DNA of 64,000 nucleotides from GWB2-37-7 sp049684915. Lineage in GTDB: Bacteria > Bacillota > Clostridia > Lutisporales > Lutisporaceae. Below are positions 44,738 through 53,642 of this stretch, piece by piece (within the stretch, counting starts at the first letter, position 1; the number at the start of each line of letters is the position of its first letter). Under the pieces are notes generated by a model. The model saw only the letters and a program-made list of their open reading frames with translations. It was not told where the DNA came from and did no database searches. The stretch is from positions 44,528 through 108,527 of the forward strand of contig JBAVGO010000142.1 in the NCBI GenBank assembly GCA_049684915.1, read 5' to 3'. The position numbers were made by a program, and so were the translations under genes.

Positions 44738-44763
44738 ACTTTAATTAATATTGGCATTATAAT
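44735..44763 (+). promoter_or_regulatory. Promoter of the DUF2975-Cro operon
   Basis: TTGACT (44735-44740) and TATAAT (44758-44763) are 17 bases apart, 32 bases before the ATG. Confidence 0.85.
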
Positions 44764-44794
44764 TAATTCATAAATTACGAAAGGATTTGATGTT

Positions 44795-45397
44795 ATGAAT
44801 AATAAACTAGATTTCGCCAAATACAGAAGACTTGCAAGAATTATGAAGATAGTTATAAAAGTTACCTATATTGCAAGCGTTATATTTTTAGTTGCAGGCT
44901 TAGTAGTAGGAATACTTCTTGCTGTTGCACCAATTTCCTCGCTGGCAGCAATATCTGATACAGGTGATAGCTTATTCCTTACTTTAGATAATATTCTTAT
45001 GGTAAAGATAAATCCTGAGACTACAACGCTTGAAGACCTTAGCCCTGTATTTGCAAGCATCTGTTTTATGGCAGCTGCCATAGGAGCCGTATTTGCTGCT
45101 ATCTTAAAACAGCTTGAGCTTATATTAGGCACAATTAAAGACGATAAACCCTTTGCGCCAGAAAACAGCAAAAGACTTACAACCATTGGCATCACTCTAA
45201 TGATAGGTGCCTTCATAGAAAGAGCAGGCGAGTATCTTGTAGCATCCACAATGATTAACACCCTTAAGCTGAACAGTTTAAGTGCCAATTTTTCAGCTGA
45301 TTCAAACATGATATTAATAGGTTTTGTTGTATTGATACTTGCAGGAGTATTTAAGTATGGTTGCTATCTGCAAAATGAATATGATTCTACAGTTTAA
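44795..45397 (+). CDS. DUF2975 membrane protein
   Basis: A 200-residue protein with four predicted membrane helices (about residues 18-45, 84-106, 125-150 and 170-192). A short cytoplasmic N-terminus is followed by IKVTYIASVIFLVAGL and, between helices 2 and 3, by the conserved GTIKDDKPFAPENSKRL of DUF2975. Members (B. subtilis YoaS is an example) are almost always paired with a small Cro/CI-type regulator, as here, 12 bases downstream. The molecular role is unknown. AAAGGA lies before the ATG. Confidence 0.9.
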   Translation: MNNKLDFAKYRRLARIMKIVIKVTYIASVIFLVAGLVVGILLAVAPISSLAAISDTGDSLFLTLDNILMVKINPETTTLEDLSPVFASICFMAAAIGAVFAAILKQLELILGTIKDDKPFAPENSKRLTTIGITLMIGAFIERAGEYLVASTMINTLKLNSLSANFSADSNMILIGFVVLILAGVFKYGCYLQNEYDSTV

Positions 45398-45409
45398 GGA
45401 GGAAGCAGT

Positions 45410-45637
45410 ATGGCTATAATTGTTAGATTGGATCGCATGATGGCTGACCGAAAAATTCAGCTTAATGACTTAGCCGAGGGTGTAGGAATATCAATAGTAA
45501 ACCTATCCAACCTAAAAACCGGCAAGGTCAAAGCAGTACGCTTCTCAACCTTGAGTGCCATTTGCAGAGAGCTCAATTGTCAGCCCGGAGACATACTTGA
45601 ATACACCCCGGGAGAAGATGAACAGACTGATGACTAA
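45410..45637 (+). CDS. Small Cro/CI-type transcriptional regulator
   Basis: A 75-residue single-domain helix-turn-helix (YozG-like): RKIQLNDLAEGVGISIVNLSNL, then a recognition helix with VRFSTLSAICRELNCQPGDILEY. AAGGAGG precedes the ATG. It is cotranscribed with the DUF2975 gene and probably controls that promoter through the 14-bp palindrome at 44701-44737. What signal changes its activity is not evident. Confidence 0.92.
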   Translation: MAIIVRLDRMMADRKIQLNDLAEGVGISIVNLSNLKTGKVKAVRFSTLSAICRELNCQPGDILEYTPGEDEQTDD

Positions 45638-45652
45638 GTATTGAACTAAAAC

Positions 45653-45683
45653 AGGAGCAGGTTTATTTCCTGCTCCTTCTTAA
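45653..45683 (+). terminator. Terminator of the DUF2975-Cro operon (convergent)
   Basis: AGGAGCAGG/CCTGCTCCT (45653-45661 with 45669-45677) is followed by TCTTAATTT. Confidence 0.75.
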
Positions 45684-45697
45684 TTTCAAATATGTAG

Positions 45698-47059
45698 TTA
45701 TATTTTATTCCTGTATTTATGAAACAACCCCAGTCCCAAGGTAATTATAGGTGAAATATAACACAACACTGCATAGGGCTGATAAGCTACTGTTGTGCCA
45801 ATTATCATAGTAATTATAAGAGAATTTATATTCCATGGCATTAGAGGTGCTATTATAGTTCCTGTATCTGATATAGTTCTCACAAATATACCTCGTTCTA
45901 CCTTCAGCTCATTATATTTATCTCTCAAAAGCCTTCCAGGCAGTACAATTCCCATTGTCTGATCGCAGGTCAACACTGTTAAAGCCCCACTTATGAAGCC
46001 TGTATTTATTATCAAATCACCCTTGTTTTTTATAGAGGAAACTATCCTACCTGTAATCTTATTTATTATCCCAGTGCCATCTAATAGACTGCTTAGCGCA
46101 ATAGCACCCATTACTATGAGAAGCACCTCCAGCATGGATATTACCCCTCCGCTTATCAGCAGTTGATTTAACTGCAAGGATGGAGTTTCCGCTCTATATC
46201 CGAATAATATAGTATTGAAGACTTTACTAAGACTCATGCCCTGCAATGTAAGACTTATGACTACTCCTCCAAAAAGACCCGCAATAATAGAATATATTAT
46301 CTTAATTCCAAGAGAAGACATTATTACGATTAATAATGGCATAAGCAGCAGATAAGGTGATATGAAAAAGCCTTCCCTCAAGCTTGATTGAAGCCCTGAT
46401 ATATCTGCTATATCAGCTCCTACATTATACCTCATGCCAAGATAGTAATATATTAGAGCTGATATTATTATAGTTGGTATCAGTGTTACCAGCATTGATT
46501 TTAGAGCTTTTTTATAGTCTGTGCCAGTAGCGGTTAAAGACAGATTCAACAAGCCTGATATTGGTGATACTTTGTCAGCAATAAATGCACCAGATACAAT
46601 AGCCCCTAGAAGTACAGATGCAGGTATTCCAAGACCTCGTCCTATTCCAAATATGGCAAGACCTACTGTACTGACAGTTCCCACTGCTGTGCCCATAAAA
46701 ACAGAGCTAATGGAAACTATGAGGAAGGCAGCAAGTACAAAATTCATTTCCTTCAAATATTCAAAACCAAAGTAAATCATAGATGGCACTACTCCTGAGC
46801 CTATCCATACAGATACTGTAACTCCTATTAGCAGGATTAGAACATATAGCAATCGACATTCCATTATTCCTGACGCTATCATGGATAAAAGCTCACTTAC
46901 TGAAAAGCCTTTGTATCTAAAAACTAATATACATAAGGCTATACTGATTGCAAAGCCATAAGCCAAGGAAGCATTAAGTAAAACGCAGCCTGCTATTATA
47001 GCTATACACAGTGATAAAATCAAATAGACATTCAGCTGACTTAATTCCTTCTTCTCCAT
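45698..47059 (-). CDS. NhaC-family Na+/H+ antiporter
   Basis: A 453-residue membrane protein with about eleven helices. The start at 47059 follows AGGGGA. Family sequences include FVLAAFLIVSISSVFMGTAVGTVSTVG, GAFIADKVSPISGLLNLSLTATG (shortened motif DKVSPISGL) and TNPGFISGALTVLTCDQ-like VLTCDQTMGIVLPG. Homologues exchange sodium or organic solutes for protons. It is convergent with the DUF2975 operon and has no cotranscribed partner. Confidence 0.9.
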   Translation of the reverse strand: MEKKELSQLNVYLILSLCIAIIAGCVLLNASLAYGFAISIALCILVFRYKGFSVSELLSMIASGIMECRLLYVLILLIGVTVSVWIGSGVVPSMIYFGFEYLKEMNFVLAAFLIVSISSVFMGTAVGTVSTVGLAIFGIGRGLGIPASVLLGAIVSGAFIADKVSPISGLLNLSLTATGTDYKKALKSMLVTLIPTIIISALIYYYLGMRYNVGADIADISGLQSSLREGFFISPYLLLMPLLIVIMSSLGIKIIYSIIAGLFGGVVISLTLQGMSLSKVFNTILFGYRAETPSLQLNQLLISGGVISMLEVLLIVMGAIALSSLLDGTGIINKITGRIVSSIKNKGDLIINTGFISGALTVLTCDQTMGIVLPGRLLRDKYNELKVERGIFVRTISDTGTIIAPLMPWNINSLIITMIIGTTVAYQPYAVLCYISPIITLGLGLFHKYRNKI

Positions 47060-47197
47060 AAAATCCCCTGCCACATTCTTTCACTAAATTACTTTTTAAT
47101 TGTATATTATCCCAACATACTGCCGCAAGCATTATTTAGGCTTTTAGATATTTTATAAATTCAATGAATGAAAGCCTATAGATTTGAAAAACTAATA

Positions 47198-47226
47198 TTG
47201 AAAAGTAATGCATTTAGCAATACATA
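47198..47226 (+). promoter_or_regulatory. Possible promoter of the ferritin-like gene
   Basis: TTGAAA (47198-47203) and TACATA (47221-47226) are 17 bases apart, 20 bases before the ATG; the -10 is a weak match. Confidence 0.45.
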
Positions 47227-47245
47227 TTAGGAAGGGGTATTAAAG

Positions 47246-47668
47246 ATGAATGACAAGGATATAAAAGCATTGAATACGGCTTTAAAGGGTGAACACATTG
47301 CAATTGAAAGCTTTGATCACTATATTGGAGATGCAAAGGATGAGGCTACCAAGAAAAATTTAATGGATATACAGCAACAGCACCAATTTCATGCCATACA
47401 GCTCTCTGAGAGAATTCAACAGTTAGGCGGCAATCCTGTAAATACTTCTGGTGTCACTGGTATCATAGCAGAGATTAAGCACAAGGTCACTCCTGAGAAA
47501 TATATAGACAACAATATAATAAAAACTGCTGTACAGGGTGAAGAAATGGGTATTCAGGCATATGGTGAGATTATGGCTAATTTGTCCGATGCTTCAAACC
47601 AGAAGCTGGCTGAGGAAATGCTGATAGAAAGTGTAAGAATCGTCGAAAAGTTGAACAACATGATGTAA
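47246..47668 (+). CDS. DUF2383 ferritin-like protein
   Basis: A 140-residue four-helix protein of the ferritin-like DUF2383 group. Metal-site-like residues are E-H in GEHIAIESFDHYIGDAKDEA (first helix), H-Q-F-H in QQQHQFHAIQ (second helix), and E in AVQGEEMGIQAYGE (third). Its function is not known, though the group is related to ferritin-like and spore-coat proteins. AAGGGG precedes the ATG. It is a single gene ending at a bidirectional terminator. Confidence 0.85.
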   Translation: MNDKDIKALNTALKGEHIAIESFDHYIGDAKDEATKKNLMDIQQQHQFHAIQLSERIQQLGGNPVNTSGVTGIIAEIKHKVTPEKYIDNNIIKTAVQGEEMGIQAYGEIMANLSDASNQKLAEEMLIESVRIVEKLNNMM

Positions 47669-47671
47669 TAT

Positions 47672-47708
47672 AAACGCCTGACTTTGATTTATAAAGTCAG
47701 GCGTTTTT
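47672..47708 (+). terminator. Bidirectional terminator between convergent genes
   Basis: AAACGCCTGACTTT/AAAGTCAGGCGTTT (47672-47685 with 47693-47706) is followed by TT on plus and preceded by A-rich sequence. Confidence 0.85.
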
Positions 47709-47726
47709 AAAGATTTTGTTGCCAAT

Positions 47727-49028
47727 TTACCTCATGTGGCAATGAGTTGAGTCCATAACCTCTACTATAACCCTATCAGTTATTGTCATACCCTTATCAC
47801 TTACTATACCCAGATTTTTTATGCTTTCCTCAACTGTACTGCCTACTATGCCGTTTAGGATTGGTATTATCGAACCATATTTCACATATAAAGCACTTTG
47901 TATAGCAGCTCCTGCCGCACTTGCAAGCTTATAGGAACAGCCTGCCTTAGCTCCATCGCATATCATGCCGCTGAGATTTCCGATCATGTTTTGTATAGCT
48001 CCCTCAATCTGCTTATAGTTTAAATCCATGAGCCAGGCAACACCAGCTGCTGCACCTGTAGAGGCAGCTACTCCGCAACCGCAGACAGCAGACAATCTAC
48101 CTGTAAAATTCTTGATATATGCAGTAACAAGATGGCTTATTGCAAGAGCTCTTGCAAGTCGTTCATCACCTTGCGGAAACTTCTCATCATAGGCTGCTAT
48201 AGGCAGTATGGCTGTCAATCCATGATTGCCGCTTCCATTGGAGCTCATAACTGGAAGATTTATTCCCGACATCCTAGCATCAGCGGCAGCAGAGGTCATT
48301 AATACCGCCTTATTTATGACATCATCTCCTATAATGCCGTCCTCCATAGCTCTTTTCATGGAATATCCTACCCCAGCTCCTAACTTTATACTAAGACCTG
48401 CCTCGCAGACCTTCTTATTCATATTTATACCTTCAAGCAAAAATTTTATATCCTCATAGTTTAAAACTTCAATTTCTCTAATCAACTTTTCTATTGTAAT
48501 ATTCTCAAGTACTAAATTGCTACAACAATCCTTTGTGACTTCTGCATCAATGCTGAGAAAGACCTCTTCGTTCTTCTGAACATATACAAACTCATCATGC
48601 CTTCCTCTAATCACAACCTTTGAGAAACTGCTTGTCCCCTTCATATTTACTTCTATATAAATCTTCTCTATTGTGTCATAAACATGAATTTGAACCTTCC
48701 CACTGTCTGTCAACTCTTTTGCCAGCTCCAGCTCTACACTGCCTACGCCTTCTAAAGCACTCAGTCCAAGGCTTGAATCCCCTCCTGCTATGCCCATGCA
48801 GGCAGCTGCCATAAGCCCCACCTTATCTGTACCTGGAATACCTACACCCATTCCGTTCTTATAGATATTCGGACTTACATAAATATCACAGTTCTCAAGG
48901 TTATCATCAAGTATTTCTCTCGCCCGAGCAGCAGCCAAAGCTACAGCGCCGGGCTCAGTACAGCCTAGAGCTGGCTTTACCTCCGCACGAAGAATATCAA
49001 TTAGTTTGCTTGAAGTTGTTGAAATCAT
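47727..49028 (-). CDS. L-cysteine desulfidase family protein (YhaM/CyuA)
   Basis: A 433-residue enzyme of the UPF0597/cysteine-desulfidase group, related to the iron-sulfur L-serine dehydratases. The conserved N-terminal VKPALGCTEPGAVALAAARA contains the Cys near residue 23 that ligates the cluster. The second conserved region is SSNGSGNHGLTAILP, and the C-terminal region has GCGVAASTGAAAGVAWLM, GAKAGCSYKLASAAGAAIQ and DSTHCHMR. It would split L-cysteine to pyruvate, ammonia and sulfide. GGGGATT precedes the ATG. It follows the polyferredoxin-like gene by 36 bases on the same strand and may be cotranscribed. Confidence 0.9.
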   Translation of the reverse strand: MISTTSSKLIDILRAEVKPALGCTEPGAVALAAARAREILDDNLENCDIYVSPNIYKNGMGVGIPGTDKVGLMAAACMGIAGGDSSLGLSALEGVGSVELELAKELTDSGKVQIHVYDTIEKIYIEVNMKGTSSFSKVVIRGRHDEFVYVQKNEEVFLSIDAEVTKDCCSNLVLENITIEKLIREIEVLNYEDIKFLLEGINMNKKVCEAGLSIKLGAGVGYSMKRAMEDGIIGDDVINKAVLMTSAAADARMSGINLPVMSSNGSGNHGLTAILPIAAYDEKFPQGDERLARALAISHLVTAYIKNFTGRLSAVCGCGVAASTGAAAGVAWLMDLNYKQIEGAIQNMIGNLSGMICDGAKAGCSYKLASAAGAAIQSALYVKYGSIIPILNGIVGSTVEESIKNLGIVSDKGMTITDRVIVEVMDSTHCHMR

Positions 49029-49064
49029 AGTTAATCCCCTTTTCTACTTTTAAATTTTATATAT

Positions 49065-50345
49065 CTATTTAACAGCCTTACTAATAAGTCTATCAAGGAA
49101 AACAGATTTTAACTGTTTGCTTGCCATTGCCTGTTTCAAAGGTGGCAGCTTAAGTATTGCTCCCAGTACCGCAGCCATAGCTCTATGGCTGCCAAAGGCT
49201 CTGTTGTCAAATACTAGATCCTGCAGAGTTCCTTTTTCTATTGCCATCATAACCACTCGGTGTACTGAATTTACAGGTGTTACTATTTTTTCTTGACGAC
49301 GTTGCAGCTTGATTGCTTTTCTAACGCAAGATCTCACGCATACACCACAGCCAAGACAAATCTCTTCGTTTATTTCGACTTTTTTGTGTTCTTTTCCTTC
49401 ATTATCTACAATATTCACAATTTCAATTGCCCCAATTGGACATGCCTTTACACAAAGACCACATCCACTGCACTGTTCTTCATTGATTTTAGGTAGGAAA
49501 GCAGTAGTTTGTACAGGGTGAAGCATACCAAATTTTCGTGCTGCAATCAAGCCCTCACAACAGCAGCCGCAGCAGTTGCAAATGAAGGTGACCCCTTGCC
49601 TTACATTTTCCCCGCACTGTACCAGCTTACTTTCATAAGCCTTATGAAGCAGCTCTATACATTCAGAGGCATCTACCTTTCGTGCATAATCATGCTTTAT
49701 TAGAGAAGCAGCAGTATTCCCAAAGGTCATACATATATCTTTGGGTGCGTCACAAGCTTTTCCTAGATGCTCCATCTTGTGCCGACAATAGCAAGTGCTT
49801 ATTCCAATATGCGAAGCAGTCTCAATAATATGAGAAGCTCTCTCAAAATCAAGAATCTGAACCTCGTTATCATTTGTCAGTACAGCCTCTTGTACAAATA
49901 CCCTCCCCATCTTAGTCTCAGTCGCAAAAAAAAGATCTTTTATAAAGTCTTCTTCTACATTTAAATACTGATGAAAAAGCTCTGCTAATAGCTTCTGATC
50001 TATGTCATTCCTAGTTCTCATCATTGAAAACTCAAAAAAGCCTGCCATAGGAGGCGGAAGCATATACTGTTGTGTTCCATTATTGTCTGCATCAAGAAGT
50101 ATCGCTCTACTAGCCAGCTCTTCCAGAGTCTTTCTAGCCGCAAGCTCGTCCGTCTTCCATATTTTCGCAGCAGTCTTAGCAGTAAAAGGCTTTATGGGAA
50201 GCTGTGCAACAAGAGCTGCTTCCTTCTCACTAAACAATATACTCAATATTTTATATAATGTATCTGAAGGTGGTGCCCCCTGAGGGAACCTGTTTATGCG
50301 TTCTTCCAGACTCTTATATGCTGATTTTCCTACTATATGAGACAT
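49065..50345 (-). CDS. 4Fe-4S binding protein with winged-helix-like N-terminus
   Basis: A 426-residue iron-sulfur protein. The N-terminal 150 residues resemble a winged-helix region (ILSILFSEKEAALVAQLP, then AAKIWKTDELAARKTLEEL). A cysteine-rich stretch, CNCCGCCCEG near residue 253, and CYCRHKMEH suggest a further cluster site. Two classical ferredoxin motifs follow (CSGCGLCVKACP, CLGCGVCVRSC). Such proteins occur in anaerobes and probably carry electrons. The ATG has an imperfect site (GGTGGAGGA, very close), so the start is tentative. It lies upstream of the cysteine desulfidase gene, which may give a joint role, and has hairpin repeat copy A in its leader. Confidence 0.85.
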   Translation of the reverse strand: MSHIVGKSAYKSLEERINRFPQGAPPSDTLYKILSILFSEKEAALVAQLPIKPFTAKTAAKIWKTDELAARKTLEELASRAILLDADNNGTQQYMLPPPMAGFFEFSMMRTRNDIDQKLLAELFHQYLNVEEDFIKDLFFATETKMGRVFVQEAVLTNDNEVQILDFERASHIIETASHIGISTCYCRHKMEHLGKACDAPKDICMTFGNTAASLIKHDYARKVDASECIELLHKAYESKLVQCGENVRQGVTFICNCCGCCCEGLIAARKFGMLHPVQTTAFLPKINEEQCSGCGLCVKACPIGAIEIVNIVDNEGKEHKKVEINEEICLGCGVCVRSCVRKAIKLQRRQEKIVTPVNSVHRVVMMAIEKGTLQDLVFDNRAFGSHRAMAAVLGAILKLPPLKQAMASKQLKSVFLDRLISKAVK

Positions 50346-50408
50346 TCCTCCACCGCCTGTTCTTTATTTTTGACTATACCATATCTGTTCTTCATCTTTT
50401 ATCTATAT

Positions 50409-50521
50409 ATATCGCACTAAACAATTTACATTTATAAAATAGTGCGATATGTTTTCCGCTGTTTATAGAACACACATATTTCATTGATTTTTATAAAATG
50501 CATGAAATATGTGTGTTCTAT
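50409..50521. repeat. Hairpin repeat copy A (two perfect hairpins joined by a conserved spacer)
   Basis: Hairpin 1 pairs 50409-50419 with 50440-50450 (11 bp, 20-base loop). The spacer GTTTTCCGCTGTT (50451-50463) follows. Hairpin 2 pairs 50465-50484 with 50502-50521 (20 bp). The same spacer recurs at 63926-63938 between two different hairpins. Confidence 0.8.
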
Positions 50522-50525
50522 CTGT

Positions 50526-51581
50526 TTATAAAATTATTTCATTAATATATTCTTTTAGAGAATATTTTATACGATTCATTCTACCCTTTGTTGTATCTGC
50601 ACAGATTAGCGAATTAAGTACAGCTTCTTCAGTGCATTCTGCAGCAGCTCTAAATACAGCATCTATCCTGTTCTCGTTTAACACCTTAATATCTACAAAA
50701 TCATTTTCTTCATAATGCCTTATATTATTTGCAGTAGTAAAACCTATTACGATATCGCCGCTGCCATTTCCAAAATGTGTTCCTGTTCTGCTCAAGCCTG
50801 CAGCAGTTCTCTTGCAAACTCGCTTCAACTGCCTATTAGTCATAGGTATATCAGTGGCAAGTATGATAATAACAGAACCCTTATCACTATTCAATTCTTT
50901 ATCCTTTTCCAACTGATATATAAACTGTCCTGCCTTAAAACCATCTATGAGTAAATCATCCTTCCTGCCAAAGTTGGACATAACTAATGCTCCTAAAGTG
51001 TATGTATCCTTATCCAGCCTTACAAGTCGAGATGCTGTTCCTATTCCACCCTTTAATCCATAGCAAACCATACCTGTACCTGCTCCCACTGCTCCTTCCA
51101 GGAACTCTTCACTAGCAGCCTCCAAAGCCTTAAATATATGCTCTTCCTTTATATTTAATCCTCTTATATCATTAAGGTATCCATCGTTACACTCACAGAC
51201 AATGGGATTCACTGTCCCAGTAGTATCGCCGATATCCTCATTATTTTTCAACATGAACTCAACTAATGCTTGATGTGCAGTTCCTACACTTAAGGTATTT
51301 GTAAGAATTATGGGTGTCTCTATTGTGCCAAGCTCTTCAAGCTGAACAGTTCCCAAGGTTTTGCCAAAACCGTTTATTACATAGCTGGCAGCAGTCACTT
51401 TATTATAAAACAAATTGCCAGTATGAGGTAAAATTGCAGTGACACCTGTATTGATATCTTTATCCTTAAGCGTGAAATGTCCAACCTGTACCCCTTGTAC
51501 ATCTGTAATTGAATTTAGCCTGCCAGGTTCCAGCTTGCCTATGCATACCCCATAGTCTCTTATTCTAATTTGTCCCTTCAC
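50526..51581 (-). CDS. P1-family (DmpA/BapA-type) N-terminal nucleophile aminopeptidase
   Basis: A 351-residue hydrolase of the DmpA/L-aminopeptidase-D-esterase family. The N-terminal ITDVQGVQVGHFTLKD and NGFGKTLGTVQLEELG are family sequences. The self-processing site region GAVGAGTGMVCYGLKGGIGTASR (read in parts: GAVGAGTGM, GGIGTASR) precedes the catalytic chain; this protein carries Thr or Ser-like residues at the cleavage point. The C-terminal THFGNGSGDIVIGFTTANN is conserved. Homologues cleave N-terminal or beta-peptides. The gene runs into hairpin repeat copy A at its 3' end. Confidence 0.92.
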   Translation of the reverse strand: MKGQIRIRDYGVCIGKLEPGRLNSITDVQGVQVGHFTLKDKDINTGVTAILPHTGNLFYNKVTAASYVINGFGKTLGTVQLEELGTIETPIILTNTLSVGTAHQALVEFMLKNNEDIGDTTGTVNPIVCECNDGYLNDIRGLNIKEEHIFKALEAASEEFLEGAVGAGTGMVCYGLKGGIGTASRLVRLDKDTYTLGALVMSNFGRKDDLLIDGFKAGQFIYQLEKDKELNSDKGSVIIILATDIPMTNRQLKRVCKRTAAGLSRTGTHFGNGSGDIVIGFTTANNIRHYEENDFVDIKVLNENRIDAVFRAAAECTEEAVLNSLICADTTKGRMNRIKYSLKEYINEIIL

Positions 51582-51640
51582 ATTAAAACCCCTATTCTCT
51601 ATGATATCTATAATTCAATATTATATATCTTCTTACCTTC

Positions 51641-51697
51641 TAGTGCCAGGCTACAAAGTTATTAGGTTATTGAAAATGAAAATATATTATAAAATAA
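51641..51697. repeat. 57-bp direct repeat, copy 1
   Basis: Copy 2 lies at 52967-53023; 53 of 57 bases agree. The two flank the NERD-HRDC gene. Confidence 0.9.
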
Positions 51698-51792
51698 GTT
51701 TTGGACACAAAATACTATATTTCTCAATTAAATACGTTTATAATGTAAATTATGGAAAATAAATCACTCATATGTTTAGGGGGAGATGGAGA

Positions 51793-52938
51793 ATGACTTT
51801 AATAGATAAAGCAATTTATGCTTTAATTAATGGGAAGAAGACAATAAATGAGCCTATTTTTATGAAGGAATTTAAAAAAGAAAACCAACAATTAATAGAT
51901 TTGATTGAACTTTCAAAGAAGGTAGTTTCTGATAAAAAAGAGAATATTGATAGAGATATAGCTTTTTTAAAGCAGGGGTTAGACGGAGAACAAAATGTTG
52001 CATATGAATTGAAGAACTCTTTTGTACCAATGCTTATCCTGCATGACATTAGGTTAGAGTTCAATGATTATGTTGCCCAGATGGACTTTGTATTAATTAC
52101 TCATAAATTTATATATGTCTTGGAAACCAAGAAACTTAATGGCGATATTGAGATTACAAGAGATGGAGATTTTATTAGAAGCTTCAAGACAAATGCTGGT
52201 AAAGTATTTAAAAAAGAGGGTATTTACAGTCCAATTTCTCAAAATACACGCCATGTTACTATCTTAAAGGAAATGCTAACTAAGACTGGCTTAATAAAAT
52301 CGTATCCGATAAAATCAGCAGTTATCATAGCAAATCCAAAAACAATACTTAACAAGGCAAAATGTCCAAAAACCATTCAGAATCAATTATACAAGTATGA
52401 CCAATTAACTGTATTGGTTAAGAAAGAATTGGATAAATTTAAAGAGGAAATGGCCTATCGTGAAAAGCAAATGTATAAAATCGCTGAGTTCCTTTTGATG
52501 AATAATAAGCCAATATCATTTGATAATATAGCAAAGTATTCATTGACCGAAGAGGATTTTGTAAATAATAAGCAAGCTGTTACTCCTCAACCAAAGACAT
52601 TTCAGGAAGTACCAGTAGTAGCAGAACAACCACTGAAAGAAACTCCTGCTGTTGAGCCAGTCAAGCTTATTGCTTTACAACCAAAGGTTGTCACAAAAAC
52701 TAAACTTGAAGAAACTGCTGTATATAAGGCATTAAAGGAATACAGGTTAAATACCTCCAGAAAAGAAAATATAAAACCTTATCTTGTATATAACAATGAT
52801 GAGATGGAGTCTATAATTTGTGTAAATCCCAAGACAAAAGCCGATTTGCTTACTTGCAAGGGGTTTGGTGAAAAGAAGTTTGAAAAGTATGGTAATAGTA
52901 TTTTGGAGATTCTGAAGAATAATCAAGAGTCTACGTAA
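51793..52938 (+). CDS. NERD-HRDC domain protein (putative nuclease)
   Basis: A 381-residue protein. The start at 51793 follows GGGGGAG; the longer reading begins inside that site. The NERD (nuclease-related) domain lies at about residues 55-170: GLDGEQNVAYEL, DYVAQMDFVLIT and the E-x-K in VLETKKLNGDIEI fit a PD-(D/E)xK fold. A linker with proline- and lysine-rich stretches (TPQPKTFQEVPVVAEQP) leads to a C-terminal HRDC domain (residues about 305-380), which usually binds nucleic acid in RecQ helicases. The gene is bounded by 57-bp direct repeats. Its role is unknown, but NERD proteins are thought to process DNA. Confidence 0.85.
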   Translation: MTLIDKAIYALINGKKTINEPIFMKEFKKENQQLIDLIELSKKVVSDKKENIDRDIAFLKQGLDGEQNVAYELKNSFVPMLILHDIRLEFNDYVAQMDFVLITHKFIYVLETKKLNGDIEITRDGDFIRSFKTNAGKVFKKEGIYSPISQNTRHVTILKEMLTKTGLIKSYPIKSAVIIANPKTILNKAKCPKTIQNQLYKYDQLTVLVKKELDKFKEEMAYREKQMYKIAEFLLMNNKPISFDNIAKYSLTEEDFVNNKQAVTPQPKTFQEVPVVAEQPLKETPAVEPVKLIALQPKVVTKTKLEETAVYKALKEYRLNTSRKENIKPYLVYNNDEMESIICVNPKTKADLLTCKGFGEKKFEKYGNSILEILKNNQEST

Positions 52939-52966
52939 TATATGTAATAAAAAGTAATAAAAAGTA

Positions 52967-53023
52967 TAGTGCCAGGCTACAAAGTTATTAAGTTATTTAA
53001 AATGAAAATATATCATAATATAA
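52967..53023. repeat. 57-bp direct repeat, copy 2
   Basis: Begins 28 bases after the NERD gene stop and lies just upstream of the gene at 53052. It is the second copy of 51641-51697, with four differences. Confidence 0.9.
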
Positions 53024-53051
53024 CTAATAAAATGAAAGGTGGCATTTAGAT

Positions 53052-53633
53052 ATGTATAAAAAAATAATAATATTAGTTTTATCGATTTCCCTTATTTTTA
53101 CTATCTCATTTTTATATTTTATAAATGAAAACAAAACTGCAAACACTGCTAAACATACGGAAAGTACAGATACTCAGTTGATAAATAATGTTATTGAGAT
53201 TGAAAAAAATCTTGTATTATCACAAGCATTCAAGGTATCGTATGAAGAGTTTAAGAATTTAACTTTTCCCTTTATTCATTCTTACTATAAGGATACATAC
53301 TATGCTGAATTAGAAAAATCATTTTTATTTGATGGGAGTGGCGGTTATCTTGCTGAGTCAACTAAAACACCTGTATATCAATATATTTCAAAGGTATATA
53401 CTAGCAAAGATGAAGCATATAAAAATATTTTTATAAAGATACCCGTAGAGGGTACTACTAGTCAGCTTGCTAAATTATATATCTTTAAAAAGGATGCTGA
53501 TGAGTGGAGGATTTTTTCAGTTACGAATTACATACTAACAATTCGTAGGAATGAACCTAAAAAGATTATTGAAAAATTTGCAAACTTTAATGATATTCCC
53601 ATTGAGTACGAATATACAAAGATTCTAGAGTAA
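53052..53633 (+). CDS. Membrane-anchored or secreted hypothetical protein
   Basis: A 193-residue protein. The first 25 residues form a lysine-initiated hydrophobic signal anchor (MYKKIIILVLSISLIFTISFL). The remainder is extracytoplasmic and beta-rich, with many aromatic residues (IHSYYKDTYYAELEKSFLF) and no cysteine lipobox, and resembles uncharacterised clostridial secreted proteins. I do not recognise a family. AAAGGTGG precedes the ATG. It lies just after the second direct repeat and ends at a bidirectional terminator shared with cphA. Confidence 0.7.
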   Translation: MYKKIIILVLSISLIFTISFLYFINENKTANTAKHTESTDTQLINNVIEIEKNLVLSQAFKVSYEEFKNLTFPFIHSYYKDTYYAELEKSFLFDGSGGYLAESTKTPVYQYISKVYTSKDEAYKNIFIKIPVEGTTSQLAKLYIFKKDADEWRIFSVTNYILTIRRNEPKKIIEKFANFNDIPIEYEYTKILE

Positions 53634-53642
53634 TTTATAGTC

